12,717 bases of DNA from positions 1 to 12,717 of the forward strand of contig JADZBW010000033.1 in assembly GCA_020851885.1 (NCBI GenBank). Reading direction: 5' to 3'. Shown here in pieces: positions 1 through 8,116 of this stretch (its first letter is position 1; every line of letters starts with the position of its first letter). A model generated the notes under the pieces. That model was not told where the DNA came from, did no database searches, and saw only the letters and a list, made by a program, of their open reading frames with translations. The position numbers and the translations under genes were made by a program. Source of the DNA: Fimbriimonadaceae bacterium (GTDB lineage Bacteria > Armatimonadota > Fimbriimonadia > Fimbriimonadales > Fimbriimonadaceae).

Positions 1-1
1 G

Positions 2-841
2 ACGGTCGGCGCTGGATCGTTCTCGATCAATGGCGTCACCTTCACGACCGATAGCACGACGACTGCCCAGCAAGCGATCGACAAGATCAACGCATCTCAA
101 GGCCAGACTGGCGTTCAAGCCAGCCACAGCGGCGGAGCGATTGTTCTAACGTCGACGTCCTATGGCGCCAACGCAAGAATCGACCTCGCCGACGCGAACG
201 GTATCGTTCGATCAGGAGGAGCCGGTTCGACTTCAGCGACGGGCGTCAATGCTTTGGCAACGGTTCAGGTTGGTACAGCGACGGCGCTGTTCACCTCCAG
301 CCAGAACGGCTTTGACGGCTTGACGCTCAGCGACTCCGACGGCAACACCGTCAAGCTGACGGCCGCCGGCAACGTGACGGCATCGGTTCAGAATGCAACG
401 CTCGGCCAGGTTATCGTTGGCTCCAGCGCATTCCAGATCGGCGCCAATGCGGGCCAGACGACGAATCTCTCTCTGGGCAACTTCGCAGCCAGCCAGCTCG
501 GCGGCGGCGTGGTTTCCGGAAAGAACCTCTCGAACCTCGACATCACGACGGCCAGCGGCGCGACTGACGCGCTCAGGGTCATCGATGCCGCGATCGAGAG
601 CGTGGCGAAGTCCCGAGGTCAGATCGGTAGCTTCCAGCGCAACGTGCTTGAGTCGAACATTCGTTCGCTCGGAACGGCCAGAGAGAATCTCGCCGCCACC
701 GAATCGACGATCCGAGACGTGGACGTTGCTGCGGAAATGACCAACTTCACGAAGCTGCAGATCCTGCAGCAGGCAGGTATGTCCGTACTGTCGCAAGCCA
801 ACTCGGCTCCGCAGGCAGTTCTGAACTTGCTTCGTGGCTAA
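2..841 (+). CDS. Flagellin, C-terminal part (5' end outside window)
   Basis: Subunit of the extracellular flagellar filament. The visible 279 residues run open from the left edge in this frame and end at TAA 839-841. Near residues 7-27 there is a flagellin hook-IN type segment (FSINGVTF... followed by AQQAIDKIN), part of the variable surface domains. Residues 144-151 read FQIGANAG, a hallmark of flagellins at the return into the conserved core. From about residue 178 to the end lies the conserved D1/D0 helical region, with RVIDAAIESVAKSRGQIG, then LAATESTIRDVDVAAEMTNF, and a terminal helix ending QAVLNLLRG. The N-terminal D0/D1 half is missing only because the window starts inside the gene. 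A strong terminator follows 28 bases downstream, so the gene ends its transcript. Which flagellin paralogue this is cannot be said. Confidence 0.95.
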   Translation, partial: TVGAGSFSINGVTFTTDSTTTAQQAIDKINASQGQTGVQASHSGGAIVLTSTSYGANARIDLADANGIVRSGGAGSTSATGVNALATVQVGTATALFTSSQNGFDGLTLSDSDGNTVKLTAAGNVTASVQNATLGQVIVGSSAFQIGANAGQTTNLSLGNFAASQLGGGVVSGKNLSNLDITTASGATDALRVIDAAIESVAKSRGQIGSFQRNVLESNIRSLGTARENLAATESTIRDVDVAAEMTNFTKLQILQQAGMSVLSQANSAPQAVLNLLRG

Positions 842-868
842 GACGTTCTTCCGAACGCGTAAACATCA

Positions 869-898
869 GGACCCCGGCAACCGCCGGGGTTCTTTATT
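869..898 (+). terminator. Intrinsic terminator after flagellin
   Basis: The stem ACCCCGGC / GCCGGGGT closes on loop AACC and is extended outward by a G-T wobble and a G-C pair. It is followed directly by TTCTTTATTT. The GC-rich stem plus T-rich tail is a textbook rho-independent terminator for the flagellin gene. The opposing gene ends at 917, so the same hairpin may also serve it, although the T-run is weaker on that strand. Confidence 0.88.
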
Positions 899-916
899 TG
901 TTCGGGCCGACCTCGA

Positions 917-1534
917 TCAAGGGTAAGGGCGCTGGCCCTTCGCCAGCCAAGTTGCAATCGCCCTTCTAACGCTGCTGCTGGCAAGCAGGTTCAGCATCAG
1001 GAAGTCCTTCTCCCTCGCCTCAACGGAAAGGCGGAACTTCTTTCCCTTGCTCTCACCTTCCACACAGATCCACCTTCCAAGTCCTACCCAGGAATGGATA
1101 TTTGGGCGAAAACGCACCGAAGAGACGTCCGACCGTGGGATTTTCAGCTGATTGCGCTCGCCAATGAACTCGATGTTGGATTCACGAAGGAACAAATAGC
1201 CGACATCCTCATGCGCATCGAGCATGTTGATGAATCGGGGCGTCGCAAAGCCAACGAAGTAGTGGGGATCGTCGAAGCTCACGTCCCTGGCCATCAACTC
1301 TCGGCGAATTTGCCGCTTCATGAATCCATTGGCAAAGAGCCCAAAGAGGTTCAAGCCAACCCATCCCAGCAACGTGCCAAGCCCGATCATCCAAAGGCCA
1401 TAGCCAAAGATCGCGTTGTTCTTGTGCATCCAGAGGATTCCCAGGATGACTGGAGGCAAAAAGAAAAGGGCCGGCAAGAGATTGCCTACCCACTTCCGAC
1501 GATTGTTCCAGACCTTCGCCGCCACCTGCCGCAT
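917..1534 (-). CDS. Two-helix membrane protein with PH/GRAM-like C-terminal domain
   Basis: Hypothetical integral membrane protein of 205 residues if started at ATG 1534. A basic N-terminus (MRQVAAKVWNNRRKW) is followed by two hydrophobic segments at about residues 17-36 and 43-69. Between them is a short loop (MHKNN), and after them a basic stretch FMKRQIRREL, which by the positive-inside rule puts both ends in the cytoplasm. Residues about 92-200 form a soluble, strand-rich domain with the pattern GYLFLRESNIEFIGERNQLKIPRSDVSSVRF. This resembles bacterial PH/GRAM folds, where a strand pair is followed by 'I-P-x-x-D-I/V'; this is an inference from pattern only. The frame stays open upstream to 1786, but that extension overlaps the divergent AddB-like gene and looks non-coding (rich in Pro, Arg and His), so the internal ATG is preferred. 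No strong ribosome site is visible. No function is assigned. Confidence 0.7.
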   Translation of the reverse strand: MRQVAAKVWNNRRKWVGNLLPALFFLPPVILGILWMHKNNAIFGYGLWMIGLGTLLGWVGLNLFGLFANGFMKRQIRRELMARDVSFDDPHYFVGFATPRFINMLDAHEDVGYLFLRESNIEFIGERNQLKIPRSDVSSVRFRPNIHSWVGLGRWICVEGESKGKKFRLSVEAREKDFLMLNLLASSSVRRAIATWLAKGQRPYP

Positions 1535-1551
1535 GATACACTCACGCAACT

Positions 1552-4434
1552 GTGGGACAGCCCGGAATCCGATTGCTTCGCAAATTTCCTGGGCCTCAAA
1601 ATGACGCGGCCATCCTTGGTGAATTCTGTGCCTCGGGCGCGGGCTATGTCTCGGCCCTCGATACGTCTCGGCTCCGAGCCCTCCAATCGATGCGCCCCGG
1701 CGAATCTTCGGCGGAGATTCTTGAATTCGGCAGGTTGGTGGCGGTTTTTGCGAGACTCGCGGGAACGGAACCCCTTGCGCTGGCAAGCGACGCGCTCTTG
1801 GAATCTGCAGTGGCGTCGGCTGCCTCCCAGGTTCCTGCCGTCAGTCCCTTTCATGCCACTCGCAACTTCCCTGGCCTTCACCGACGGCTCGTCGAGACCC
1901 TTGGCTTGCTGGCCGATTGGGGTCTTGGAACTGAAGAACTCGATGCCCTCGCGGGTGAATGCCGAGAGCCGCTGTCTGGAAAACTCCGCTCGCTGTCGCA
2001 GATTCGATCGGCCGTCGAAGTCACGCTGAGCGATCTCGGTCGCCAAACGAACGATCAGCATATTCGCCTTTGCCTTGAAAGTGATCCTGCTCAACCCGTA
2101 TCATTCCCCCCCGCGCTCGTCTATTTTGGCGACGTCGTGGAACCCAAGCACGTGGAGTGGCTGAGATGGGCGGCCTCCCGAGGTGCGACGGTGACCGTCG
2201 TGGTGGACGCCGCGCCTCGGGACCCGTCGATGTTTCCAGTGGGTACCAAGATCGCAAGTGCGATCGGTGAAGTCGGGATACCCTTCGGCGCTCCATCGCG
2301 CCTGGCCACCTGCCTCTTCGCCGATGCCGTGGACCCCGACCAACCCCTTTCCTTGGAAGGACTCCGATCGGCGGATCTCCTGGCCGAAGCGGAATGGGCG
2401 CTTAGGGCCTGTTTTGAAAAGAGTCCAAACGATCTCGCGAAGTGCGGAATCTTCGCTCGAAATCTCGAGGCCTATGCGCCACTGCTAGAATCGGCTGCCC
2501 AGCGACTCCAAATACCCGTTTCCCTCGCTGGCCGCGCACCTCTGCGGGCCAATGGGTTTATTAGAGTGCTCTTTCTGATTCTCGATGCTTTGACGGCCAA
2601 TGATGTGCGGAAGCTTGGGGCGGGCGTTGGATCTAGCTACTTTGGCCTTCGAAAAGAGGACCGAAAGCAACTTGAGGACGGACTCTTGACTTGCCACCGG
2701 GAAGGGGACCGCCAGTGGCTCCGATTGGAGTCTTGGGCCGCCGAAAAGGCCGAGACATGGCCCTGGCTCGTTCTTTTGCTTCAATGGCGAAAATCGGCAA
2801 CGTCAGGTCCATTGGAACCGGCCGAGTGGCGTAGCAGGCTTGCCGATCTCGTTGCGTGCTTTCCGAGTCTTGAGAAGGGTGGTTACTCCATCGAGCGCGA
2901 CATTCGAGCCAAGAATTCGCTGGAATCCGAGCTTGCTGCTGAAGTCTCGATCCAGAACTTGCAGCCGGAGCTTCGATGGGGCTTTGTCGATTTCGTGAGT
3001 CAACTGGGGTTACTGGCAGATCGTGGTGAATCCACTCTCCCATCGAATCCAAACGGAATTCAAGTGTCCGAATCGGGCTCGGGATTTGGAGAATTGGACC
3101 ATCTGGTCCTGCTCGGCATGTTGGAAGGGACTTTCCCACGGCGGAGGACCGAAGATCCAATACTCACCGACGAAGACCGGCGGGAGATCTCCAATCGACG
3201 CAGTTTGATGTTCCCTTTGCCGGATTCGTTTGACAACTCGCGACGCGAGAGAGATGAATTCGTTCGCCTATGCTCGGTCCCCCGCCAATCCCTCACCGTC
3301 AGTTATCCAGAAACAGCGGACGATCGAGACACGATCCCCGCCTTCTATCTGAAGGAACTTGAGCGCGCTTCCGGTAAGGAGCTGCCCTGGCGACGATTTC
3401 CACGCAGGCTCTTGGCCCCTGATGCTGGATCCATTTCTTTGCCGGCCGATCGCATACTGCGGGAAGCGCTCGATGGCGAATCCACCCTACCGATTTCCAT
3501 CGAGCCACTGAGCGATGAGGTTCGAAGTCGATTGGAGGCCACGCTGCCCAAAGCCCTCACGCTCCGCGAACTGAGAATGGCGTTTGAGTGCCCATTTCGT
3601 CATTTCACCGAGCAAAGACTGCACCTCTATCCTGAACGTGATCGCCGCCGATGGTATCAATTGAGATCGCTGCCACAAAAGGCACGGCTGAACTTGCAAC
3701 CGGACGAAGACGCGGCTCGCCGCGCTCTCCACGGAGCCTTGGAGACTCAGCTGGACGAGATGACACCCCATGTCGCCTCCGGCGAGTTGAAACTCCTTCG
3801 ACAAGGTGGCTTGCGCATGATCGATGAGTGGATCGAACGCGAGTTTAGCGCCCGCAAAGTCTGGCCCAAAGACGAGGGTTCAGTGCGAACGAACATCGCC
3901 TTCGGCAGCAACGACCTCAAGGGAGAACTGCCTCGTGTCGGGGCCGTCGAGGGATCCGTCGCCGGAATCTCGATGATGGGAGGCTACAAAGTCGTGCATT
4001 TGATGGAATCGAGCCCGCCAAAACGGGACAAGGCCGAACCTCTTGGTCTGAAACCCCGAGATCTGCTCTATTACGGCGGGCATCTGATGGCCTCCTATGA
4101 AAAAGGCAAAACGCCGGCGCTTGAAGTTGAGTCGATGTCCGGGGGAAGACGGTTGGTGGTGATGAATCGCCGCGAGGATACGCCCTTGGAATCAAGCGTG
4201 GAGGAGGGCCTCGAAATCCTGAACCTCTCCGGTAGCGCGGATTCCACTTCAGTCTCGGAGGTGTTCTTCCGTCAGGTGAAGGACCTCCTCGAACAGGCTG
4301 GTAAGGCGATTCGAGCGGTGGATTTGCGAGCAACCAATGGCGACCATTGTGAGTTCTGCGACTACGGCGAACTTTGCCGCAACTCACAAGTCTTCGGAGA
4401 ACAGGAATCGCCGTTCGAGGATGGAGATGATTAG
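1552..4434 (+). CDS. AddB-like subunit of a helicase-nuclease, probable inactive nuclease
   Basis: Likely cytoplasmic partner of the AddA-like helicase encoded next, as in AddAB, which processes double-strand DNA ends. It has 960 residues from GTG 1552; TTG 1573 is an alternative start, and neither has a good ribosome site. The N-terminus (KFPGPQNDAAIL, residues 11-22) sits where AddB proteins carry a Walker A loop but has no GKT. Residues 514-536 carry the AddB signature ELDHLVLLGMLEGTFPRRR, followed by a TDEDRREI segment. C680 (FECPFRHF) and C933-x2-C936-x5-C942 match the AddB iron-sulfur staple. The nuclease region retains a candidate His727 (RALHGALE). The strand pair that should supply the catalytic Asp and D-Y-K reads GELP (P794) and VVHLM (H816-M818). 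The acidic and lysine residues therefore appear lost. The stop overlaps the start of the next gene by 8 bp, indicating translational coupling. AddB-like identity is confident; loss of catalysis is inferred by eye. Confidence 0.85.
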   Translation: MGQPGIRLLRKFPGPQNDAAILGEFCASGAGYVSALDTSRLRALQSMRPGESSAEILEFGRLVAVFARLAGTEPLALASDALLESAVASAASQVPAVSPFHATRNFPGLHRRLVETLGLLADWGLGTEELDALAGECREPLSGKLRSLSQIRSAVEVTLSDLGRQTNDQHIRLCLESDPAQPVSFPPALVYFGDVVEPKHVEWLRWAASRGATVTVVVDAAPRDPSMFPVGTKIASAIGEVGIPFGAPSRLATCLFADAVDPDQPLSLEGLRSADLLAEAEWALRACFEKSPNDLAKCGIFARNLEAYAPLLESAAQRLQIPVSLAGRAPLRANGFIRVLFLILDALTANDVRKLGAGVGSSYFGLRKEDRKQLEDGLLTCHREGDRQWLRLESWAAEKAETWPWLVLLLQWRKSATSGPLEPAEWRSRLADLVACFPSLEKGGYSIERDIRAKNSLESELAAEVSIQNLQPELRWGFVDFVSQLGLLADRGESTLPSNPNGIQVSESGSGFGELDHLVLLGMLEGTFPRRRTEDPILTDEDRREISNRRSLMFPLPDSFDNSRRERDEFVRLCSVPRQSLTVSYPETADDRDTIPAFYLKELERASGKELPWRRFPRRLLAPDAGSISLPADRILREALDGESTLPISIEPLSDEVRSRLEATLPKALTLRELRMAFECPFRHFTEQRLHLYPERDRRRWYQLRSLPQKARLNLQPDEDAARRALHGALETQLDEMTPHVASGELKLLRQGGLRMIDEWIEREFSARKVWPKDEGSVRTNIAFGSNDLKGELPRVGAVEGSVAGISMMGGYKVVHLMESSPPKRDKAEPLGLKPRDLLYYGGHLMASYEKGKTPALEVESMSGGRRLVVMNRREDTPLESSVEEGLEILNLSGSADSTSVSEVFFRQVKDLLEQAGKAIRAVDLRATNGDHCEFCDYGELCRNSQVFGEQESPFEDGDD
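4417..4420 (+). promoter_or_regulatory. Ribosome binding site deciding the AddA-like start
   Basis: GAGG lies 6 bases before ATG 4427 but directly against the in-frame ATG 4421. This favours 4427 as the start. It lies inside the end of the upstream gene, as expected for coupled translation. Confidence 0.55.
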
Positions 4435-6742
4435 GAATCCAACCCCCGAACAACGAGCGGTCATTCAGTCGGAATTGAGCCAGATGATGGTTACGGCATC
4501 CGCGGGGGCCGGAAAGACCTACGTTCTCGTCGAACGCTATCTTTGGCTTATCCGGGAACGCGGTCTCCGCCCCCACCAAATCCTTGCCATCACGTTCACG
4601 AAGAAGGCGGCGGCGGAAATGAAGCTGCGCATCGTCTCACGCCTTCGGGATATGGGGCTCCAAGACCACGCCCAGGAGGCGGAGACTGGCCCCATCCAGA
4701 CGATTCACTCTTTTTGCGAGCGCCTGCTTCGTGAAAACAGCTTGGAAGCGGGCCTCGATCCCGATTTCGAAGTGATGGGCGACAGCGAACAAACACAGTT
4801 GCGGGATGCGTGCGTCCAACGGGCCCTTGGCGCGATCGACGAAACCCAACCCGAAGCTTATGGCCTGCTGCAATTCCTTGCCGGCCAACGCGACTATGGA
4901 GCGATCTCTCCCTATGCCAGGCTCGAAGGCAGCGTTGACTCCGTGCTTAGAGGGTTGAGGGGCACTCCAGTGCGACTGTCGGACTTAAGAGAACTTTCCA
5001 ACCCTGCCGCTTTGATGGCTTCCTTTGAAGCCAAGTTGATCGCGGAACTGCCTCCGCCCGTGCAATCTGCTCTCAAAGACACCGAGGCCTGTCAACCACT
5101 GCCTGATCGGATCAAGGCGGCCCATAAAGTGGCAGGACTCAAATCGCCCCCATACCTGGCCGGTAAGTTCGACCCGGAAGCTGAAACCCAATCCGCCAGG
5201 CACGCCGCCGGGCTCCTCCAGATTGCCGGTGGCGCTTGGGCGGAAATGGAAGTCGAGATGGTCCGAAACCAAAGCCTCGACTATGCTTCATTGGAGTCCA
5301 GAGCGGTCGATCTCATTCAGGGTTCGCTCGCGACCAGGAACCGAATCTCGACCCAGTACGCCGCCATGATGGTCGATGAAGCCCAGGACGTGAACCCGGT
5401 CCAATACCAACTGCTCGAAGCGCTCGGGATTGAAACCGCAATGTACGTCGGGGACCATCAACAGTCGATTTACGGCTTTCGTCAAGCGGATATCGAGCTG
5501 TTTCACAAGAAGACTCGAGACTTGGCCGCATTGAGGCTGTCCCGCAACTGGCGATCCGACGAAGGCATCCTCAATTTCGTCGACGATCTCTTTGCCCAAC
5601 TCTGGTCTGGCGAGTACAAACCGATGCTCATCAGGCCCGATTGGGATCCCGATGAAGTGCAACTCCCAACCTATCCTGGAATCGAGGTTTGGGAAATGCC
5701 AGCGAAGGACATCGCGCAAACCGCGAAATTCCTCGTCGAGATGGTGGGGGACTCAGGCCTTGCCCGGCGAGATGTAACCATTCTGGTTCGCAATGCCCGT
5801 TTTGCCAACGAACTCCAGCAACGCCTTCAAGCAATGCAGGTTCGATCGCAAATCGTGGGAGGCACCGAGAAGTTCTACGTGCGACTGGAGATTCGGGACC
5901 TTGCCAACCTCCTGACCTGTCTCGGCAATCCCTTCAACGATTTCGCATTACTGGCGACGCTTCGCAGCCCGATCATGGGGATCTCCATGGACAGCATCGC
6001 CATGCTTGCCCTCGATTCTCCGGTCAGCGAAGCGCTCAGGACGTTTGTGCCGCCCAACGAGTCGGATGCCGGGCCACTGAATCAATTCCGTTCGTGGTTC
6101 TTGCCGTTGTCCCAGTACGCAGACCGCTTGCCGGCCTGGGAAGTCCTCAGCCAAGTCTTCGCAAAATCTCCACTGATGCCCGCGCTGGCAAGACGAAAGG
6201 GAGGCGAGAGAATGCTCGCCAACGTCCGCAAGTTGCTGACACTTGCGTCGCAGGAGCCAGAACTGGGACCGGTGGAGTTCGCCGAGCAAATCCGCGAAAT
6301 CCAGCGTCTTGCCCACAAGGAGGGCGATGCCCCGGTAGACGACCAAGAGGAAGATGCCTTCACGATCATGACCATCCACAAGGCGAAGGGACTGGAATTC
6401 GAAGCGGTCGTCTTGGCAGACGTCCACTCTCGACCGGGCGCCAAAGCCGCGCCGGTGGAAGTCGATGCCCGGATTGGACTTATTGCCACGAAGTTCGGCC
6501 GCTCCGACAGCCTCGTTCATAAGTGGCTCAGCCACCGACGAAAGGAACGTGAATTGGAAGAGGAGATGCGCGTCCTGTACGTCGCAATGACCCGCGCAAA
6601 GAGTAGATTGGCAGTCACCGCCCACCCAACTCCCCGCAATCCTGGCTCGATCGCGGGCAAGATCGCCAAAGCCATGAACCTGGGAGGCAAGATGCCGCTG
6701 GGTGTCGTCAAGCGTACGCCCAGTTCTGAAGGAGCGGATTAG
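4427..6742 (+). CDS. AddA/RecB-type UvrD-family (SF1A) helicase lacking the nuclease domain
   Basis: ATP-driven 3'-5' DNA helicase/translocase of the UvrD/RecB/AddA group, 771 residues. All SF1A motifs are visible. The Q-motif region is TPEQRAVIQ (6-14). Walker A is ASAGAGKT (24-31), and motif Ia is ITFTKKAAAEM. The QTIHSFCERLLRE segment is typical of AddA/RecB rather than PcrA. Walker B is VDEAQD (D317-E318), and motif III is GDHQQSIYGFRQ. Motif IV is LSRNWRS (371-377), motif V is TIHKAKGLEF (from 649), and motif VI is VAMTRAK (719-725) with Arg723. The protein ends about 45 residues after motif VI, whereas typical AddA is about 1,200 residues with a C-terminal RecB-like nuclease domain. No such domain lies downstream in any frame, because the next gene begins 13 bp later. 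It is coupled to the AddB-like gene. An orphan UvrD-like role is an alternative, but the neighbour and the IHSF motif argue for an AddA-like partner. Confidence 0.9.
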   Translation: MIRNPTPEQRAVIQSELSQMMVTASAGAGKTYVLVERYLWLIRERGLRPHQILAITFTKKAAAEMKLRIVSRLRDMGLQDHAQEAETGPIQTIHSFCERLLRENSLEAGLDPDFEVMGDSEQTQLRDACVQRALGAIDETQPEAYGLLQFLAGQRDYGAISPYARLEGSVDSVLRGLRGTPVRLSDLRELSNPAALMASFEAKLIAELPPPVQSALKDTEACQPLPDRIKAAHKVAGLKSPPYLAGKFDPEAETQSARHAAGLLQIAGGAWAEMEVEMVRNQSLDYASLESRAVDLIQGSLATRNRISTQYAAMMVDEAQDVNPVQYQLLEALGIETAMYVGDHQQSIYGFRQADIELFHKKTRDLAALRLSRNWRSDEGILNFVDDLFAQLWSGEYKPMLIRPDWDPDEVQLPTYPGIEVWEMPAKDIAQTAKFLVEMVGDSGLARRDVTILVRNARFANELQQRLQAMQVRSQIVGGTEKFYVRLEIRDLANLLTCLGNPFNDFALLATLRSPIMGISMDSIAMLALDSPVSEALRTFVPPNESDAGPLNQFRSWFLPLSQYADRLPAWEVLSQVFAKSPLMPALARRKGGERMLANVRKLLTLASQEPELGPVEFAEQIREIQRLAHKEGDAPVDDQEEDAFTIMTIHKAKGLEFEAVVLADVHSRPGAKAAPVEVDARIGLIATKFGRSDSLVHKWLSHRRKERELEEEMRVLYVAMTRAKSRLAVTAHPTPRNPGSIAGKIAKAMNLGGKMPLGVVKRTPSSEGAD

Positions 6743-6755
6743 GTACCCTGCCGCC

Positions 6756-7619
6756 ATGGCCTTCAAGGTCGCATGTGCCCAATTCGCGCCGCGCAAGGCG
6801 GCAGTATCCTTTAACTTGGATCGAATCGCCGAGATCGTCCTCCAGGCCCAGGAGGAGTCGGCTGACCTGGTAGTGCTGCCCGAAACCTCGACCAGCGGCT
6901 ACTTCCTTGAAGGTGGCGTTCTCGAATCTGCCCTTTCCTCGGACCAGTTAATGGCCGAACTCTCCAGACGACTCTCGGGTCGCATCCACCGGCCCATCGA
7001 CCTGATGGTCGGCTTCTATCAAAACGCGGAAGGCAATTTGCACAATGCGGCCGCCTATTTCGAACTGATGGAGCACGGACCGAGGCTCGTCCATGTCTAT
7101 CGCAAGTTCTTCCTTCCAACCTATGGGGTCTTCGATGAAGAGCGATTCGTTTCGCGCGGACGCGAGTTGGGCGTCTTCGACACGCGGTTCGGGAAGCTCG
7201 CCATGTTGATCTGCGAGGACATTTGGCATTCCATTCTCCCTGCGCTGTGTGCGGCGGCGGGGGCGCAGATGATCCTGGTTCCAAGTGCCTCGCCGGGGCG
7301 CGGATTCTCCGGCGAGACCGTTGGAAACCTCGACCGCTATCACCGTTTGATGACGGCGGTCAGCGAAGAGCACGGCATCTTCTGCGCAAACTGCCATCTG
7401 TGTGGGTTCGAGGGTGGCAAGGGTTTTGTAGGTGGGAGCATGGTCACGGACCCATTCGGCAAACTCATTGCCCAGTCACCGGTCATGGACGAGCACATGC
7501 TTTTGGCCGACATCGACCTCGACCTCGTTGCGATCGCCCGCGCTCAGTCGCCCTTGATCTCGGACTTGCAGACCGCATGGTCGGATGTGCGGCGGATTGT
7601 GGGGGAGTTGGATTTCTAG
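6756..7619 (+). CDS. Nitrilase-superfamily amidohydrolase, NadE glutaminase-like
   Basis: Cytoplasmic carbon-nitrogen hydrolase of 287 residues with the Glu-Lys-Cys triad of the family. Glu43 is in VVLPETSTSGY, Lys117 is in VYRKFFLPTYGVFDEERF, and Cys153 is in LAMLICEDIWH. The L-P-T-Y-x-V-F-D-E-x-R-F and C-E-D-I-W patterns are those of the glutaminase domain of glutamine-dependent NAD+ synthetase. That domain hydrolyses glutamine to feed ammonia to the synthetase, but here no ATP-pyrophosphatase (synthetase) domain is fused. The length equals a single CN-hydrolase domain, so it could be a free-standing amidase of unknown substrate. The frame is open further upstream into the helicase gene; ATG 6756 is chosen because MAFKVACAQF is the normal family N-terminus. 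It begins 13 bp after the helicase stop and is probably co-transcribed. No strong Shine-Dalgarno site is present. Confidence 0.88.
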   Translation: MAFKVACAQFAPRKAAVSFNLDRIAEIVLQAQEESADLVVLPETSTSGYFLEGGVLESALSSDQLMAELSRRLSGRIHRPIDLMVGFYQNAEGNLHNAAAYFELMEHGPRLVHVYRKFFLPTYGVFDEERFVSRGRELGVFDTRFGKLAMLICEDIWHSILPALCAAAGAQMILVPSASPGRGFSGETVGNLDRYHRLMTAVSEEHGIFCANCHLCGFEGGKGFVGGSMVTDPFGKLIAQSPVMDEHMLLADIDLDLVAIARAQSPLISDLQTAWSDVRRIVGELDF

Positions 7620-7620
7620 G

Positions 7621-7661
7621 CGAAGGCGACCGCTGAAGCCAATCCCTTGCCTTCGAATCTT
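7621..7661 (+). terminator. Possible weak terminator after the helicase operon
   Basis: CGAAGGC at 7621-7627 pairs with GCCTTCG at 7649-7655 across a 21-base loop, and is followed by AATCTTTG. The stem begins directly after the amidohydrolase stop codon. The loop is long and the T-run is short, so this is a weak candidate. Confidence 0.28.
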
Positions 7662-8116
7662 TGATGCCCGCCTCCCGGAAGATCACTTGTCCCGTTCTTG
7701 CTTCCAAGGTGGCTCTGACAATTTCATTCGGCCCCTTGTCAGGCCTTTTCGATATCAAATATCCAACTGTCTTCGACCGGTTTTTAGGATCAAGTTGTTG
7801 GCCTGCCGACGCCCAGCGGCTGGAATTTCAGGCTGACGATCGCAACCTCGTTGACAGCCCAATCTCTGCGCCATGGCTTCAAGGGAAGACTTCGCATTTG
7901 AAGTCGGCGATAGCGGCAAGGTTGGTCTATCGTGATTCAGTCGGGTGGCATCACTGGCTTCATTGGCTTATCGAAGACCTCGTACCGATAAGTTTCTGCA
8001 AAAGCGAGTCGTAGCGTCGGCCGCGATGAGCAAGCAATATGATTTCAAAGTACATGTCATCAGGCGAGGGATCGTCTTATATGGCGCATTTTCCTTTCTT
8101 TAACTGGAAAGCAGCG

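Noticed and set aside
1535..1786. Upstream N-terminal extension of the membrane-protein frame
   Set aside because: Pro/Arg/His-rich, antisense to the start of the AddB-like gene, and it precedes a good membrane-protein N-terminus.
5689..6522. Long plus-strand open frame (277 codons) inside the helicase gene
   Set aside because: It overlaps helicase motifs IV-V in another frame, is rich in Arg/Pro/Gly as expected for a shifted GC-rich gene, and has no family motif.
5948..6796. Minus-strand open frame of 282 codons opposite the helicase gene
   Set aside because: It is antisense to well-defined helicase motifs V and VI, and its translation has no recognisable domain.
7649..7662. TTCGAATC resembling a tRNA T-loop
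   Set aside because: The flanking bases do not form a T-stem, and no acceptor, anticodon or D-arm could be folded around it.
7661..8014. Plus-strand open frame of 117 codons in the gene-free stretch
   Set aside because: No family pattern, unusual Ser/Trp/His-rich composition and no ribosome site. It could be a remnant, but it cannot be supported as a gene.
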